From Hirundichthys speculiger (taxonomy: Eukaryota > Chordata > Actinopteri > Beloniformes > Exocoetidae): a stretch of 64,000 nucleotides of DNA. The translations under genes were made by a program, and so were the position numbers. The stretch covers positions 1,488,001-1,552,000 of the forward strand of contig JAGFBZ010000172.1 of the NCBI GenBank assembly GCA_018398805.1. The letters run 5' to 3'. The notes under the pieces are model-generated. The model did not search any database. It was not told the origin of the DNA and worked only from the letters and a program-made list of their open reading frames with translations. This document shows positions 24,240-46,959 of this stretch, one piece after another. Positions within the stretch are counted from its first letter, which is position 1. Each line of letters begins with the position of its first letter.

Positions 24240-27200
24240 TTCAATGTAGACACGTGAGCCTTATGGTAACAATTTCTCAATAAACCAATTATTCAGATCA
24301 TATAAATCATGCTAAAATGCTTCAACCATTAACCTATGACAATGGCAGCTTTGGCAGAATGAGAAGGGAACAGGTTTCTAACAAGCACAGTGGATTTTTT
24401 TAGCCCATGATGATGACAGCCGTCAGTCGTTTTAGATCTCCAAGAGCTGTTCTATTGGAACTCTGTGCTGAGTTGGGTCTGATGCACACACATTGCTGTA
24501 AAGGTGCCATCTGAACACAAATTTGCATGTGTCAATAGGAAGGATTTCCATTCCATAAACATGCAAATAATATATGATGCACAAATGAGCCTGACTAATG
24601 TTTGTTCAAGATGTCCTGAATCAAGCCATGACTCACATCCTTCAAACAGAGGTGGAGTTGAGACTCCAAGCTGGTAGGGTGCAGGATGGGTGCCTTTTGG
24701 TGAGTGATGCCTTTAAAATAGAAATCATTGTAAAAATCCACCTTTGAAAGATCATTAGATGCATAACAATTCAGCTGCAGGTTACAGTGGTTATCCACTG
24801 GGGATGTAGCTGTTAACCCCCTCACCAGCCCACAGACTGTCTGACAGTGCAGATACAATGATGACCGTTGCTGTACAGGGGCATTTTATTCAAAAAAGAA
24901 GATAGATGACATAACAAATGTTTTAACTGAGAATTTTTAAAGTTTTATGCACCAAATGAGCTCATTTCAGATTTGATGTCTGGTACATGTACAGGGGGAG
25001 GAGCATGCTTGTCATACAGCTTTATGTAAGGCAAAACCAAAGCAGAGAAATGGCAGACCACTTGGTTTAAATTTAAACCTGAGTTCTTACTGTGAGGGTG
25101 TCATGCTGGTGAAAAGAGTGAGCTATTGTTCAGTGTTTCACAAGTCATACTTTTGCACTGAATATAATTGATTTGTTGAAATCCTTCAAGTCACACTACA
25201 CTCTTGGCCTGCATGTTAGAAACAACACTGTCCAACCAAAACCGTACTCATCCTGGACCTGGTGGCACTTGAAAGCTACAAAAGAAGAGTTATTTATTGT
25301 TTTACATGTCAGTATGCTTTCATTTCTGTATGAATGTGAGCTTCAGTGGAGACAACCTTCATAAAAGGCAGGAGAAATAAAGAGCCTCACGTAAGAGTGG
25401 TGGGTGGATGAGAACCTGCAGTGTGACGATGAGCCAGGCCCACTCAGCTTCATCTAATAGGAGTGAAGTGGATGATGGGTAAGCGGGCACAGGAGCTCAG
25501 AAGATGATCAGGTGATCATTTCCGACTGTCAGTCTGTTGCATTGTGTTGTGAGTCACATCAGCCACAGGAAAAAGCCTAAGTGACACTGAATTACAGGGT
25601 TTGGAGAGGAGAATGTGTTTAGGATCTATGTTCCCAATCTTTGCAAAGTTTAATCTTTGCCATGGAGAGTTAAATCTTTTGAATTTCTCAGAACCCTGGA
25701 GTCCTGTCTTACTAGGACTGCAGTGTCTACATCTCAGTTATTGATTATATTGCTTTGTTTGACCAAGAGTACAAAATCCAAAGATTAAGTCTCATGCAAA
25801 AAGCTGAAGCCGTGACTTTTTTTCTCTACAAGCAACATCAAACAATCATGTACATGGCAATCTTTGAAACAGTAGCAGCATTTTCTATAAAATGACTGAT
25901 AGTTTTGTTTTCTTTTGCTTTAAACACTACCCTTAGTGTTTGGATCATATTTGCACAAGGGTTTGCGTTAATATGCTTCGTGCAATTTCATGTCCTCTTG
26001 TTCATGTTCATGTCTCACCAACCCTCAGTACACCTACAGAGGTGTGCAATGGAAGTCAGCTGTAAATCTACTGTATTTGTTATATGCTGTAATGCACTCA
26101 TAATTCAAACATGGAAGTAATGCTATTTTCTTTTTTCTTTTTGACAAGTGGTTTTGCAACATTTGGATGTCACTCTTAACCAGATTATAGTATAAAGTCT
26201 GCAGATGAAGGGAAGTATGCATTAACATGATTTTATCTATAAAGATGGGATCTCTACGTCATCTGAAATCTCTGTTTATGCTACACATCCAGCAGATCAG
26301 AGTGCTGAATGGTGTTGCAACAAGAGCCAATGTACAACGTGAGTGAATAAGATCCAGTGCAATGGTTGACCTCAGCTGTGCATGCAAACACTCAGAGAGA
26401 AAGTGAAAGACATGTCACTCTGATCTAAATCCTGAGTACCACAGAAATGATCCATGGTTTTGATTGGTCAGAACTTTCATTGGGACAAAGAACTTTTGAA
26501 GGGTCATTGTTCCTGACCCCTCCATTGCAACTGAAGAGACCAGGAATTAAAGAAAGTCCCATGGAAACGCTTCACCAATTAAAAATACCCTGATTGGGAG
26601 GTAGTGCTTATTGAAAGTGCTGGGTAATTTTGACGCGAGGCTTGAAGCACTGAACATGCCTAATTGGTTGAGTATTTTCATCACCCCAGAGAATGAATGA
26701 TGAGAGTGAGCAACAATCATGGGAACAAAGCAATGAGTCAGAGGAGTAAAACATCTTCTGACTGTTACACAGAAATTAAATTCCAAAGCACAAATAAAAG
26801 AACATTCGCACCTCAGCACAAAACCGCCAAAAGATTTCTGATTCTTGTGACTGCATACCACTCTTCAGACAGAGCTCCAGACAGATCAGTCCATACATCA
26901 ATCCATACATCAGGAGGTTACATTGAGCAATCTTTGCAGGACTGTAGATCACAGTGGAAACGCAAACAACTTCACTGTGAAAGACCCTTACTAGTTGCTG
27001 AAATAAATGTCCCTGGGACCAAAATTACTGAGCACTTTCAGACGTCATTCAGCCTAAGGGTCTCCTAGAAATGTATTAAGAACTGTTTGACGACATGCTG
27101 ACCGAGGCATTCATTCTGTGGTGATGCAGGATTATCAAGAGGCACAAAACTGCTCGCCTCCTCACAAACGTTACAGGTTCCTGACAATTTTTGCTAATTT

Positions 27201-28150
27201 TGTTAAGGTTCAAATGTGCTGAATTATTTATCTTTTAAAGCACAAGATCCAGAAAATCTGTTTGCAGACATCCTTTCACTTCACAAAAATTCAACTCTCG
27301 TGAAATGGGTCAGGTATGCTTTCTTATCTACACACATTTCTACTGGTACAGAATGTACCGAACCAGCTGCCAATGTGGTTGGAGCGTTTATGTAATACCA
27401 CGACTGCCACTATTCAAAACAACCACAATGGCCTCAGAATTGCTAATAACACCTTGGATCAACATGTTTATACTGCAAAATCGACAAGTCATTCCCCAGT
27501 TGATACTAGTCTGTTGTCACATGCTTTGTTTCTCTGGTTGGTGTCGCCGTCCTGAGGCAGTTTTCTCTGCGTCTGTTGGTTCTGCCCCCTGGATTAGAAA
27601 GTCAAATCCAGAAGAGTCAGACTAATTAACTAAGTAGGCTGGAATGTGAACCTCCTCCTCAGTCCTTTCAGCAGTCTTGTCTCCACTTGCAGCGACAGGG
27701 CCGGTTACAGGTAAACTACCATTCCAAACCACATGGTGGCAGTAATGCACCACTTTCACAGTTTGTCAACCACCAAAAAAGAAAAGAAGAGGACAATGGC
27801 AAAAAAAAAAAAAAAAAACCAAAGATAGAAATAAAAGAAAAAAAAACAAAATAAAATGACTCAAAAAAATATTGGAGGAACTAAAGATTTTTGCTGCGTT
27901 TCTGTTTGCTGTTTGTACGATGGATAATGGTGGCACTGAATGAGAAAAGATGACTTGACATTTTCACTTGATCATGCTGAATTTTACTTTCTGCATTTAT
28001 TGATTGGGATTGTTGCTGGTAATTAAAAGTTGTGTGCTAAATGATAACCTTGAAGTTATCAAAAAATATTTTAAATGACTTGGAGGCAGAGATTTCTGGC
28101 TCCAAATGCTTTACCGGATTTTATACTTCATGCTGTTGTTTTTGCTTTTG
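24240..28150. other. Intergenic DNA upstream of gamt
   Basis: AT-rich sequence with no supportable exon or RNA gene. A-rich runs occur at 27775-27870. Open frames of up to about 120 codons occur but show no family similarity, splice context or composition shift. Confidence 0.5.
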
Positions 28151-28161
28151 ATTGTATAGTC

Positions 28162-28334
28162 CAGTGGTTCTCAAACTTTTAATACTGCGTACCACCTGAG
28201 AAACTGTTCAGCTCTCTGAGTAGCACCATGATGACGGATTTTAAAAACTAGCCATAGTGGACGTTCCCCCACGTACCACCAGAGAGCGCTCACGTACCAC
28301 CAGTGGTACGTGTGCCACAGTTTGCGCACCACTG
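28162..28334. mobile_element. hAT-type MITE, copy 1
   Basis: A 173-base element starting CAGTGGTTCTCAAAC and ending GTTTGCGCACCACTG, typical of hAT (Charlie-like) termini. It is flanked by an 8-base target duplication, gtatagtc on the left (28154-28161) and gtatagtt on the right (28335-28342). A perfect 22-base palindrome centred on accaccagtggt lies at 28291-28312. It is an internally deleted relative of the element at 57244-57542. Confidence 0.8.
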
Positions 28335-28794
28335 GTATAGTTCATGCATTGTTGTTTTGTGGGTTTGTGTAAATGCGTACCATCTGTCAAACCTGTCAAA
28401 ACTGTCCATTTCGGCCAGGACGGTCTTGCAAAGAGATTTTTACTCTCAATGTGCTTTTACTCATTGAGTAAAACTTAAATAAAATACAATAATTAAATTA
28501 AATAAAACTGTCCGGTGGAAGCAAGTTTACCTGGAACAATGCATTAGTAAATTAGTAATACAGAACATTCAAGTGTGGTCAGTTATTAATGTTTTTATGT
28601 AATCAATATAATGTGGTCAAATACTCATGCTTCACTGCAAACTTACAGAAACTTAATTTAGTGCTTTCAGTGAAACTAAAAGGGTAAAACTTTTTTTTAA
28701 ATCAGAGTGAATCGTCTCCTTTTTTCAAACGATCTTGGGACATCTCCGCTTTCTGAACCCTCAGTCACATTCCTGCCGTGTCAGCAGTTGTGAG

Positions 28795-28806
28795 CCCCTT
28801 ATAAAC
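28795..28806 (+). promoter_or_regulatory. gamt TATA-like box
   Basis: The sequence ccccttataaaccgcc lies about 75 bases upstream of the gamt start codon. TTATAAA at that distance, allowing a 5' UTR of about 45 bases, fits a focused promoter. The assignment rests on position and motif only. Confidence 0.45.
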
Positions 28807-28874
28807 CGCCGCCTTCTTACGCTCACTCTCTCCTGTGCCTGCCAAACCGTTCACCACAACCAAACAAAAACAAC

Positions 28875-32347
<3,473 letters not shown>

Positions 32348-32432
32348 AGTCCAAAATCATTGCTGCAACCTTTTTATACTCAATGTGCCTTCCTTCCAAC
32401 ACTAACTCTACGTATTTCTCTGTACAATGTTT

Positions 32433-32438
32433 AATAAA
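32433..32438 (+). promoter_or_regulatory. gamt poly(A) signal
   Basis: AATAAA lies 86 bases after the gamt stop codon. A second AATAAA is at 32486-32491. Either would give a short 3' UTR. Confidence 0.65.
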
Positions 32439-32945
32439 CATCCCACCTCAATTTAAATGCTCTTGCTTTTTTATTGGCTTAGTTGAATAAAATCCAGACA
32501 GTTTCCAGAGTGATGTATACGCTAGAATCGCTAGTAAGCATGGACATGACATATAAGTCCTTGACATATTAGAGACAAAGGTTTTTTTTTTTTTCTGGAT
32601 ATCTTCTTATTCCAAATTTGGAAAATATGTGCTGATTTACATGTCCAAGATATGTCCAAGTTAGACTTAATGCAAAATGAAACACTGTGTGCACTTTGGA
32701 CATTTCCAAGGATCTATATGAAGATTTACATATAATTAAAAAAAATTAAAATTAGAAAAATAGTGGAGATAATATCGGAATCATCTAATTCATAATTTAA
32801 AAAGCACCACATTCCGCAAAAAAAGACAAGACCTCATATCAACTGTCAAGCACGGTGGAGGAAGGGTGATGATTGTTTGCAGACAGTCTGGGCAGGTTGC
32901 AGTCAATGAGTCAACCATGAAGTCATCTATCTAGAGTATACAGTA

Positions 32946-34141
32946 CACTCACTGCCCACTTTATTCGATGCACCTTGCTAGTACTGGGTTGGACCCCCTG
33001 TTGCCTTCAGAGCTGCCTTAATTCTTGGCACAAATTCAGCAGTGTTGGAAACATTCCTCAGAGATATTGATCCAGATTGACAGGCTTTGTTGGCTGCACA
33101 TCCATGATGGGACTCTCCGGTTCCACCACCCAAAGGTGCTCCAATGGATTGAGATCTAGAAACTGTGGAGGCATCTGGAGTAAACTGAACTCATTGTCAT
33201 GTTCAAAGAAACCAGTTTGAGATGATTTGAGCTTTGTGACATGGTGGATTATCCGGCTCGAAATAGACATCAGAAGATGGATAAACTGGTCATAAAGAGA
33301 TGGGCATAGTCAGCAGCAACACTCAGGTAGGTGGTAGCATTTAAACGATGGTGCTACTATGGGGTCTTAAAGTGTGCCAAGAAAACATGGCCCACACCAT
33401 TACACAACCAGCAGCAGCCTGAGCAGGTGATACAAATCAGGATGGGTCCATGGTTTTATGTTTAGTTCTGACCCTGCCATCTGAATGCCACAGACTCAGT
33501 TTTATTTATAAAGAAGTTTAAAAACAGCGCAGTTGGCCACATAAAATAAAAACAACAGAAGAATAAAAAAGAAACAGAAAACAAATTACATTTAGGAACA
33601 ATAAAAGTCAACATCTCAAAACCTGGTTAAAAGCCAAAAGGATAAAACGATAAATGTAACATAAAAGGGATGTAAAAACACACGTTGGTCAGCCTGTCTG
33701 GAATATAAATCATCAGACCTGAGCTTTTTCAATCTTCTGTTGTCTAGTAACTGGGTGAGTCTGGGTCATTTGTAACCTGTTTCCTGTCCTCTGCTGCTGT
33801 AGCCCATCTGCTTCAAGGTTCAAGTTATAACAACTGGTTATCTGAGTTACTGTTGCCTTTCTATCGTCTCAAACCAGTCTCTCCATTCTCCTCTGCCCTC
33901 TGACATAAACAAAGCATTTTCATCCACACAACTTCCACTCACTGGACATTTTTCTCTTTTAGGACCATTCTCAGACAACCTACAGATGGTTGTCTGTGGA
34001 AATCCCAGTATATCAGCAGTTTCTGAAATACTCAAACCAGTCCATCTGGTACCAACAACCATGTCACATTCAAAGTCATTTATTTAATTCTTCTTCTTCC
34101 CCATTCTGATGCTCAGTTTGAACTTCAGCAAGTTTTCTTAC
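32946..34141 (-). pseudogene. Tc1-like transposon with decayed transposase and nested insertion
   Basis: The left end, cactcactgcccactttatt, is the terminal inverted repeat of a widespread fish Tc1-like family. The matching right terminal repeat is missing, so the copy is truncated near 34141. The transposase reads on the minus strand. Its N-terminal helix-turn-helix part is at 33847-34062 (GLSISETADILGF), and the C-terminal part is near 33060-33250 (LDLNPLEHLW, the DDE-domain PxEHxW-type motif). Stops, frameshifts and an insertion at about 33492-33708 disrupt it, so it is inactive. Confidence 0.8.
33492..33708 (-). repeat. Retrotransposon-derived insertion inside the Tc1-like element
   Basis: The Tc1-like sequence breaks off after gccacagactcag and resumes at atcatcagacc. 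Between them lies ttttatttataaagaagttt followed by A-rich sequence, typical of a fish LINE/SINE 3' tail in reverse orientation. The insertion is younger than the Tc1 copy. Boundaries are approximate to about ten bases. Confidence 0.55.
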
Positions 34142-34329
34142 ATAAAAGACTATAATAATAGAGGGCACTACATTTTTAGACACTGCTTCACCATTTTGTG
34201 TCAGCCTTTGTTAAATAAATGACACTGGATAATGTGTCATGAGATGCTGGTCATCTGAGGTGTATTTACCATATTTCAGGAACGGGTTAGGACCAAATTA
34301 TTCTTTTTATATCCTGATATGTAAAACCT

Positions 34330-34675
34330 TAAAGGCAGATGATTCTGGTTCTGTCAGAGGTTTTTTTTTTCCCCTCTCCCCATCCTGAGCAAGCACAACA
34401 GAGTGCTTGCTCAGGATGGCAGATTGCACTGAAGTGAAAAATTTGTTGCAATCTGCCGGGTTCCTCTGATAGGCTGCTTTGTATTAATTAGCATTACATA
34501 AATTTCTAATTTTGGACTCAAATAGAATGAATTAGATTATGAACTGGAATGTAATTTGTACTTAATTGGATTGTATTAAACTTTGTAAACACTGAGTGCT
34601 TTCTGTGTAAAGTGCTTTGAGATGACTTTGCTGTGAATTGGCCCTCTTCAAGTAAAAGGAATTGAAATTGGGGAA
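34330..34675 (+). repeat. 3' end of an L2-like retrotransposon with two hairpins
   Basis: Contains ctgtcagaggtttttttttt, the gtgcttgctcagg block, and a tail aaagtgctttgagatgactt ending in gaattgaaattg. This order is typical of the 3' untranslated end of a fish LINE family. Two perfect inverted repeats lie inside it: 17-base arms at 34380-34396 and 34403-34419 with a 6-base loop, and 11-base arms at 34418-34428 and 34447-34457. Confidence 0.65.
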
Positions 34676-34677
34676 AA

Positions 34678-34702
34678 AAAGAGAAAGAGAGAGAGAGAGA
34701 GA
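34678..34702. repeat. (GA)n microsatellite
   Basis: A short purine repeat of GA and AAAG units directly after the LINE tail. Such runs often grow from the 3' end of retrotransposons. Confidence 0.75.
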
Positions 34703-35966
34703 ACACACTTTTTTACATACCGAATTGTTTTTCACACTTCATCGGGAGAGGTAATTAGATAATAATATTGAGCAAATAAAAAGTATAACAGCCCTTAAAT
34801 GGATTGGAGGGAGAAAACAGCAGGTACATTACATTTAATAGTAAGTAAATATACTTAAAATGGTAAGCACAAAAGGAAGAAAAAAAAATACTTAAAGATG
34901 TAAAAAAAAAAAAAAAAACTTAGCAATAGCAATAATTTCTGCATATTAAAAAAAAGAAAACAGCACTTGATGTTCCACACCTCTAAAATGTATATCTGCG
35001 TCAGAAATAGGCTCATCTGAGGCATTACATGAGACTTTAACAGTTGTGTAGCATGAGCACATAGTACAGCATGAACCATCTTAACTTATGGTTGGAGATA
35101 AGAGCGTGTTCAGTCTGAATCTGTGGGAATAAGTTACCACCTGGCAAGGACACATTAATCATTAAATGGATGGATGATGCAACGCCAGGCTGCGCCCAGG
35201 TGGGAAAGCACAGCAGCTGGCAGATCTGAACAGGGACTTCAGCAAATTAATAAACACACACATTTAAAGATGTATGAAGAGGCAGAAGACACAACAGGAG
35301 CACGAGCACTGAAATAACCAAACTGAAAATGCATCAGCATTTAATCGAAATGATTAAAATAATAATAATAATTTTCTTACTATTTTCTCTTAATTTTCTG
35401 ACTGAACTCTGCAAATTCAGATTATGGCTGATACATGCCACATCCTGTCTCTTTTGTGTCTTTTATTAAACATTTGACAATAACTGTAACTGTCAACTTG
35501 ATATTTCACTAACCTTAGTTGCAGCCAAAAAGATCACTGCAAATGCTGGGGTACAACAACGTCACTGTGAACAACCTCAAAGACTAATTAAATGAGTGAC
35601 TCATGAAATTGCATGAACTCACCAGCAGCGAAAAGGACTAAAACTATGACTGTATAAATTATTATTGCGGCTTCGTTTAAACAACAATGTATGCACAAAT
35701 GAACATGTGTTATTGCATGTAATACTGTAAACACAAATGTAGTTCCAGCTGAATATATTACAATCCAGAGGACATCTGAATCTTTCAGATTTCCGTTTGT
35801 GGCTGTTTGCAGCATTTAGCCCACCATTAAAATGCTTCTAGATGCTGCTGAGTGTCCACAGACACCAGTGAAGGTCAGAGCTGGTGACCACAGGAGCCAC
35901 CTGGTGGCTGCAGCTGCACAAAATGACAACACGAGAAAACAACCACGGATTTTCAAGAAAGCCAAG

Positions 35967-35972
35967 TTTATT
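35967..35972 (-). promoter_or_regulatory. ndufs7 poly(A) signal
   Basis: The minus strand reads AATAAA about 370 bases after the ndufs7 stop codon. This gives a 3' UTR of plausible length. The 36225-36310 stretch falls within that UTR. Confidence 0.6.
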
Positions 35973-36337
35973 GAAAATTAAACTTAAGATAATATAGTCT
36001 GCCACTCATGTTTTGTTAATGACAGAGTTTGGTAGCATAAATGAGAAAAGTACTGAATATGATTACTTAGATGGAGATTCATTCACTCTAAACCTGTAGT
36101 TTTTAAATTCTGTCACAAGCAACAAGTATCTCAGAAAAATGATGCCGATTTAATGCAACATGAAACTTAAACTGAGGTGCTGCTAATCGCCTTTGGACTG
36201 AAAAAAAGCAGCAGTGTATAAATTATGACTATTGACGTTTCCTGCAGCTCTACATGGAGGAGGAGCAGTGCTCCAATTGCAACCAGAAATATAACATTTA
36301 CATACCAGGTACACACAGATATATACACATTGCACAT

Positions 36338-43676
<7,339 letters not shown>

Positions 43677-43760
43677 CTTTAGACTCTGGTTACATCAAAC
43701 TGCTTCTTCCGGTGCGCGTGAACGCTCGAGCTGCTAACTGCGCTGCAGCCTCGCGCTCAT
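43677..43760 (-). promoter_or_regulatory. ndufs7 promoter region
   Basis: CpG-bearing sequence (ggtgcgcgtgaacgctcgag) lies directly upstream of the ndufs7 start codon, with no TATA box, against an AT-rich background. This suits a housekeeping promoter. The start site is not mapped. Confidence 0.45.
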
Positions 43761-45179
43761 GTTTATGGAACTGAAGATGGCAAAACCATTTAAATTGTAT
43801 TGACTCGAGTTTTCGTCTTAAACTATAAAAATAAAATAAAATAAAATAGAATATAAAAATAAAGTGAGAGATTGACGAAGCGACTTGTTGTTTCAATTAA
43901 TAAATAAATAAGTAAATAAACAAACCTGCATTTAAACCTTCATTCTGTCCAATGACCAATAGGGGGAGCTGCGTGTCTGCAATAAAAAGTCCTATTGAAG
44001 TCTGTAGAAAAATAATTTAAGCATAAACGTGATTATTTATTTATTTATGACAGAAAGCGATTTCCTGGTGGGTTTATGACCATAGAATAGAAGGAAACAT
44101 ACCAAGCCCAGCTCATCAGTTTAGGCAGGCCTACAGTCCTGCAGCAGTCGCAGGTTTGACTCATGGTCTGCAACCCTTTGTTGCATGTCTTCTTTACTTT
44201 CCTGCTTTTCTTTATCATAAATAATGACCATACTGACCAAAAATTCTGAAAAATAAAAACAAAACTGCAGTTTATGTTGAGAAATCTGGAGATGTAAGGC
44301 TAATCAAAACTGAAATGTCCTCAAAAAAAAATCAACTGATGCAGTACTATACATCCAGGAAGAGGTTATGTTCATGTTAAAACTCTGTTCAAAAGCATAA
44401 AGTCACTCCATGGACTATTTTCATTAAAGGAGTGACATTTTAATCAATGGCTTAGTTTTTTTAATAATGTATTTTGTAACCATGACTCATGTCTTCAGAG
44501 CAAACACTGTCCACAGTCTCCACAGTGAGCGACAGGAACTCTATGATTTAGTATGTTTTTTCAAAGAGAATTAAAGCAAGTTCAGCAACAGGGGTTGACT
44601 ACAGAAAGAGTTACGCAAGCATCCCAGAGGTTGTATTAACAGCTGGGTGGTCATGCTGTCCTGACAATATTCTTTTTACATTCATTTTGATCAGCTTCTC
44701 CTTGTCTGAATCTGTCTGAAAAACGCAAATGCAACTATTTTGGAGAGGATACAGAATCTACAGTTTCTCACACATTAGACATTAATGGAAGTGATTCGGT
44801 CTTTTCACTTTGAGGTTAGGTGACTGTGATCATTAAACTGGAGCAGCATCCTGGCTCTTCTGGTTGAGCTGCATTTCCAAGTGTTGCCATAACATTTACA
44901 CTTGATTTATTATTTAAAAGAAACCGCTCATGTCACCTCAGTGCCATTTAGAATCTCTCATTGTAGAATTTCATAATGTCTTACAAATGCATTATATTGT
45001 AGTGCTCTTCTTAAGCGTGCAAACAATGAAATAATTCAATTAAATCTCTGTTAAATCTGTATTTCACTTGACTTGATATAAGCAGACAAACATGGTTGAA
45101 AGTTGGACCCTGAGATGAGACTTCTGTCTGATTAATTACTTTTAAAGTGATTAAAGTGATCTAAAGCTGCATTTTTGTT

Positions 45180-45660
45180 TAACATTGTCTTATTGGGTGA
45201 TGAAAAATGCTGCCTGCTTGGAAGCATATTTTGCTCAAAAACCTGTATATACCTTTTAGCACAGAAAGCACACTTTCAGATGTACAAGCTGCATATTCCA
45301 TGGGCACTAATATATCCCCATACCACCTAAGATATATCTTTGGTACTGAGTGCTGATAACAAGCCACTTGCTCTCTGGGAGGATGTGATATCCACAGCTT
45401 CCAAAAAGAATCTCAAATCTTGGTTTGTTCAACCACAGGACAGTTTTCTATTTTATCTCCATTTTAAATGAGCTTTGGGTCAGCAGCGTTTCTGGATCAT
45501 GCTCAAATATGTCTTCTTCTTTGCATGGTAGAGCTTTAATCTGCTTTCTTGAGTTTAGGAAATTATACGCATCACAGTGCATGACTTTGTGTTACGAGAG
45601 CACAGTCAACAGCTGCTTATCATCCCTGTTTTGAGATGACCAAAACTCCTAGAAATATTT
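45180..45660 (-). pseudogene. Tc1-like transposase remnant, minus strand
   Basis: Blocks such as ccatgggcactaatatatcc, ccataccacc, gtgctgataacaagcc and ttccaaaaagaatctcaaat match the antisense of a common fish Tc1-like transposase gene. On the minus strand these encode the segment around the second catalytic aspartate. Many stops are present. Confidence 0.55.
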
Positions 45661-45929
45661 TCTTTCTTATGTAAAACCACTGTGCAGGATGCAACCCTGT
45701 GTGCAAAGTACTTCTGGAGATAAGAGCTGATCTTAAATTAGAAAGAACCCAGACAGCAGCCGCATCCAATTATACAAGAAAACCTGACTTTTAGTTTACT
45801 TACTACTTAAGATGTAGTAAATCAGACTATGGCTCTGGTCTTGTCACCAGTGCGTGCACATCCTATCACATGATGATAAACTTATATCTGATTTAAACTT
45901 GTTTATTGCGGACCACATGCTGCACCCGT

Positions 45930-46130
45930 CACAACAGCATGGCTTCAGAGGAGAAGAGTCTGGGCGCTGAACTGGTCTGCCTGCAGTCCAGACCTTTCAC
46001 CAGTAGAAAACATTTGGCTTTTCATGAAATTAAAAATCCAGCAACAAAGGCCCAGAGCTGTTGAGCAGCTAGAATCAGAGACAACATTCCTCTCCTAAAG
46101 CTCCAGCAACGGGTTTCCTCACTTCCCAAA
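45930..46130 (+). pseudogene. Tc1-like transposase C-terminal remnant, plus strand
   Basis: The sequence cttcagaggagaagagtctg, then tgaactggtctgcctgcagt and ttgttgagcagctagaatca, encodes in broken frames the WPxxSPDLxPIEN and RTVEQL segments of Tc1-like transposases. It points opposite to the fragment at 45180-45660. Confidence 0.55.
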
Positions 46131-46137
46131 TGTCTGC

Positions 46138-46505
46138 CGTGGGCAGCATGGTGGTCAGCACTGTTGCCTCACAGCAAGAAGGTTCCTGGTTCTGGTTCCT
46201 GGTTCAAACCTGGTTTCTAAACCTCAGCAGGGCCTTTCTGTGTGGAGTTTACATGTTCTCCCTGTACTTGCATGGGTTTCCTCCAGGTAGTCTGGTTTCC
46301 TCCCACAGTTCAGAAACATGTATGCCAGGTTAACTGGAGATTTGAAATTGTGCTTCAGAGTGAAAGCATGTGTGGTCGTTTGTCTATATGTGAGCCTGTG
46401 AAGGACTGGCGACCTGTCCAGGGGGTACCCCTACCTTTTGTGAAAAGATGGCTCTGATAGGCTCCAGCAGACCTTAAATTTGGGATTAGTGGGTTTAGAT
46501 GATGG
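46138..46505 (+). repeat. tRNA-like SINE-type repeat
   Basis: Starts ggcagcatggtggtcagcac, includes a near-perfect B box, ggttcaaacc, at 46201-46210, then the typical tgtggagtttacatgttctc and ggtttcctcc blocks. It ends with ggactggcgacctgtccagg, ggctccagcagacc and gatgatgga. This is a very common fish repeat. A polymerase III origin is inferred from the B box. Confidence 0.6.
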
Positions 46506-46959
46506 ATAGTATTTACTGCATAAGGGAATAGTTTCACATTCTGGCCAAACTTGTTACTGCCATGAAAAAGTACACCTGTTTTAGTTTAAAGGCTTTATGT
46601 ACAGATACTAAAATAAGATAAAATGAATCATTCAGCCTTTACTAGGTCCTAAAATTGAGTAAAACCAATCTCAGGTAAATAGAAAGACGTAATACAATAT
46701 CGATATTTCTTTAAAACAAATCAAGCCAAAATGCATAAGCAGTGCGTGTACCCTCCATGATTTAATGATTAACTGTTTAATAAAGTAACTCTCCTCAGTG
46801 CGACAGGATCAGTCTCTCACATTGTTGTGGAGAAATCCTTCCTGACAGTGTTGGAGGTTTGCAGGTATTTTATTTATTTGCAGGTAAGCTGAGGTGTTTA
46901 CTCTGACTGCACCGTTGCAAGGCCTTGATTTTTGGGTGTATTTCTAATCACTGTCCTAT

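Noticed and set aside
24595..24858. 87-codon minus-strand open frame
   Set aside because: No recognisable motif, composition like intergenic DNA.
46201..46210. Functional tRNA gene suggested by a B box
   Set aside because: No matching A box at the right distance, no cloverleaf; it is part of a SINE-type repeat.
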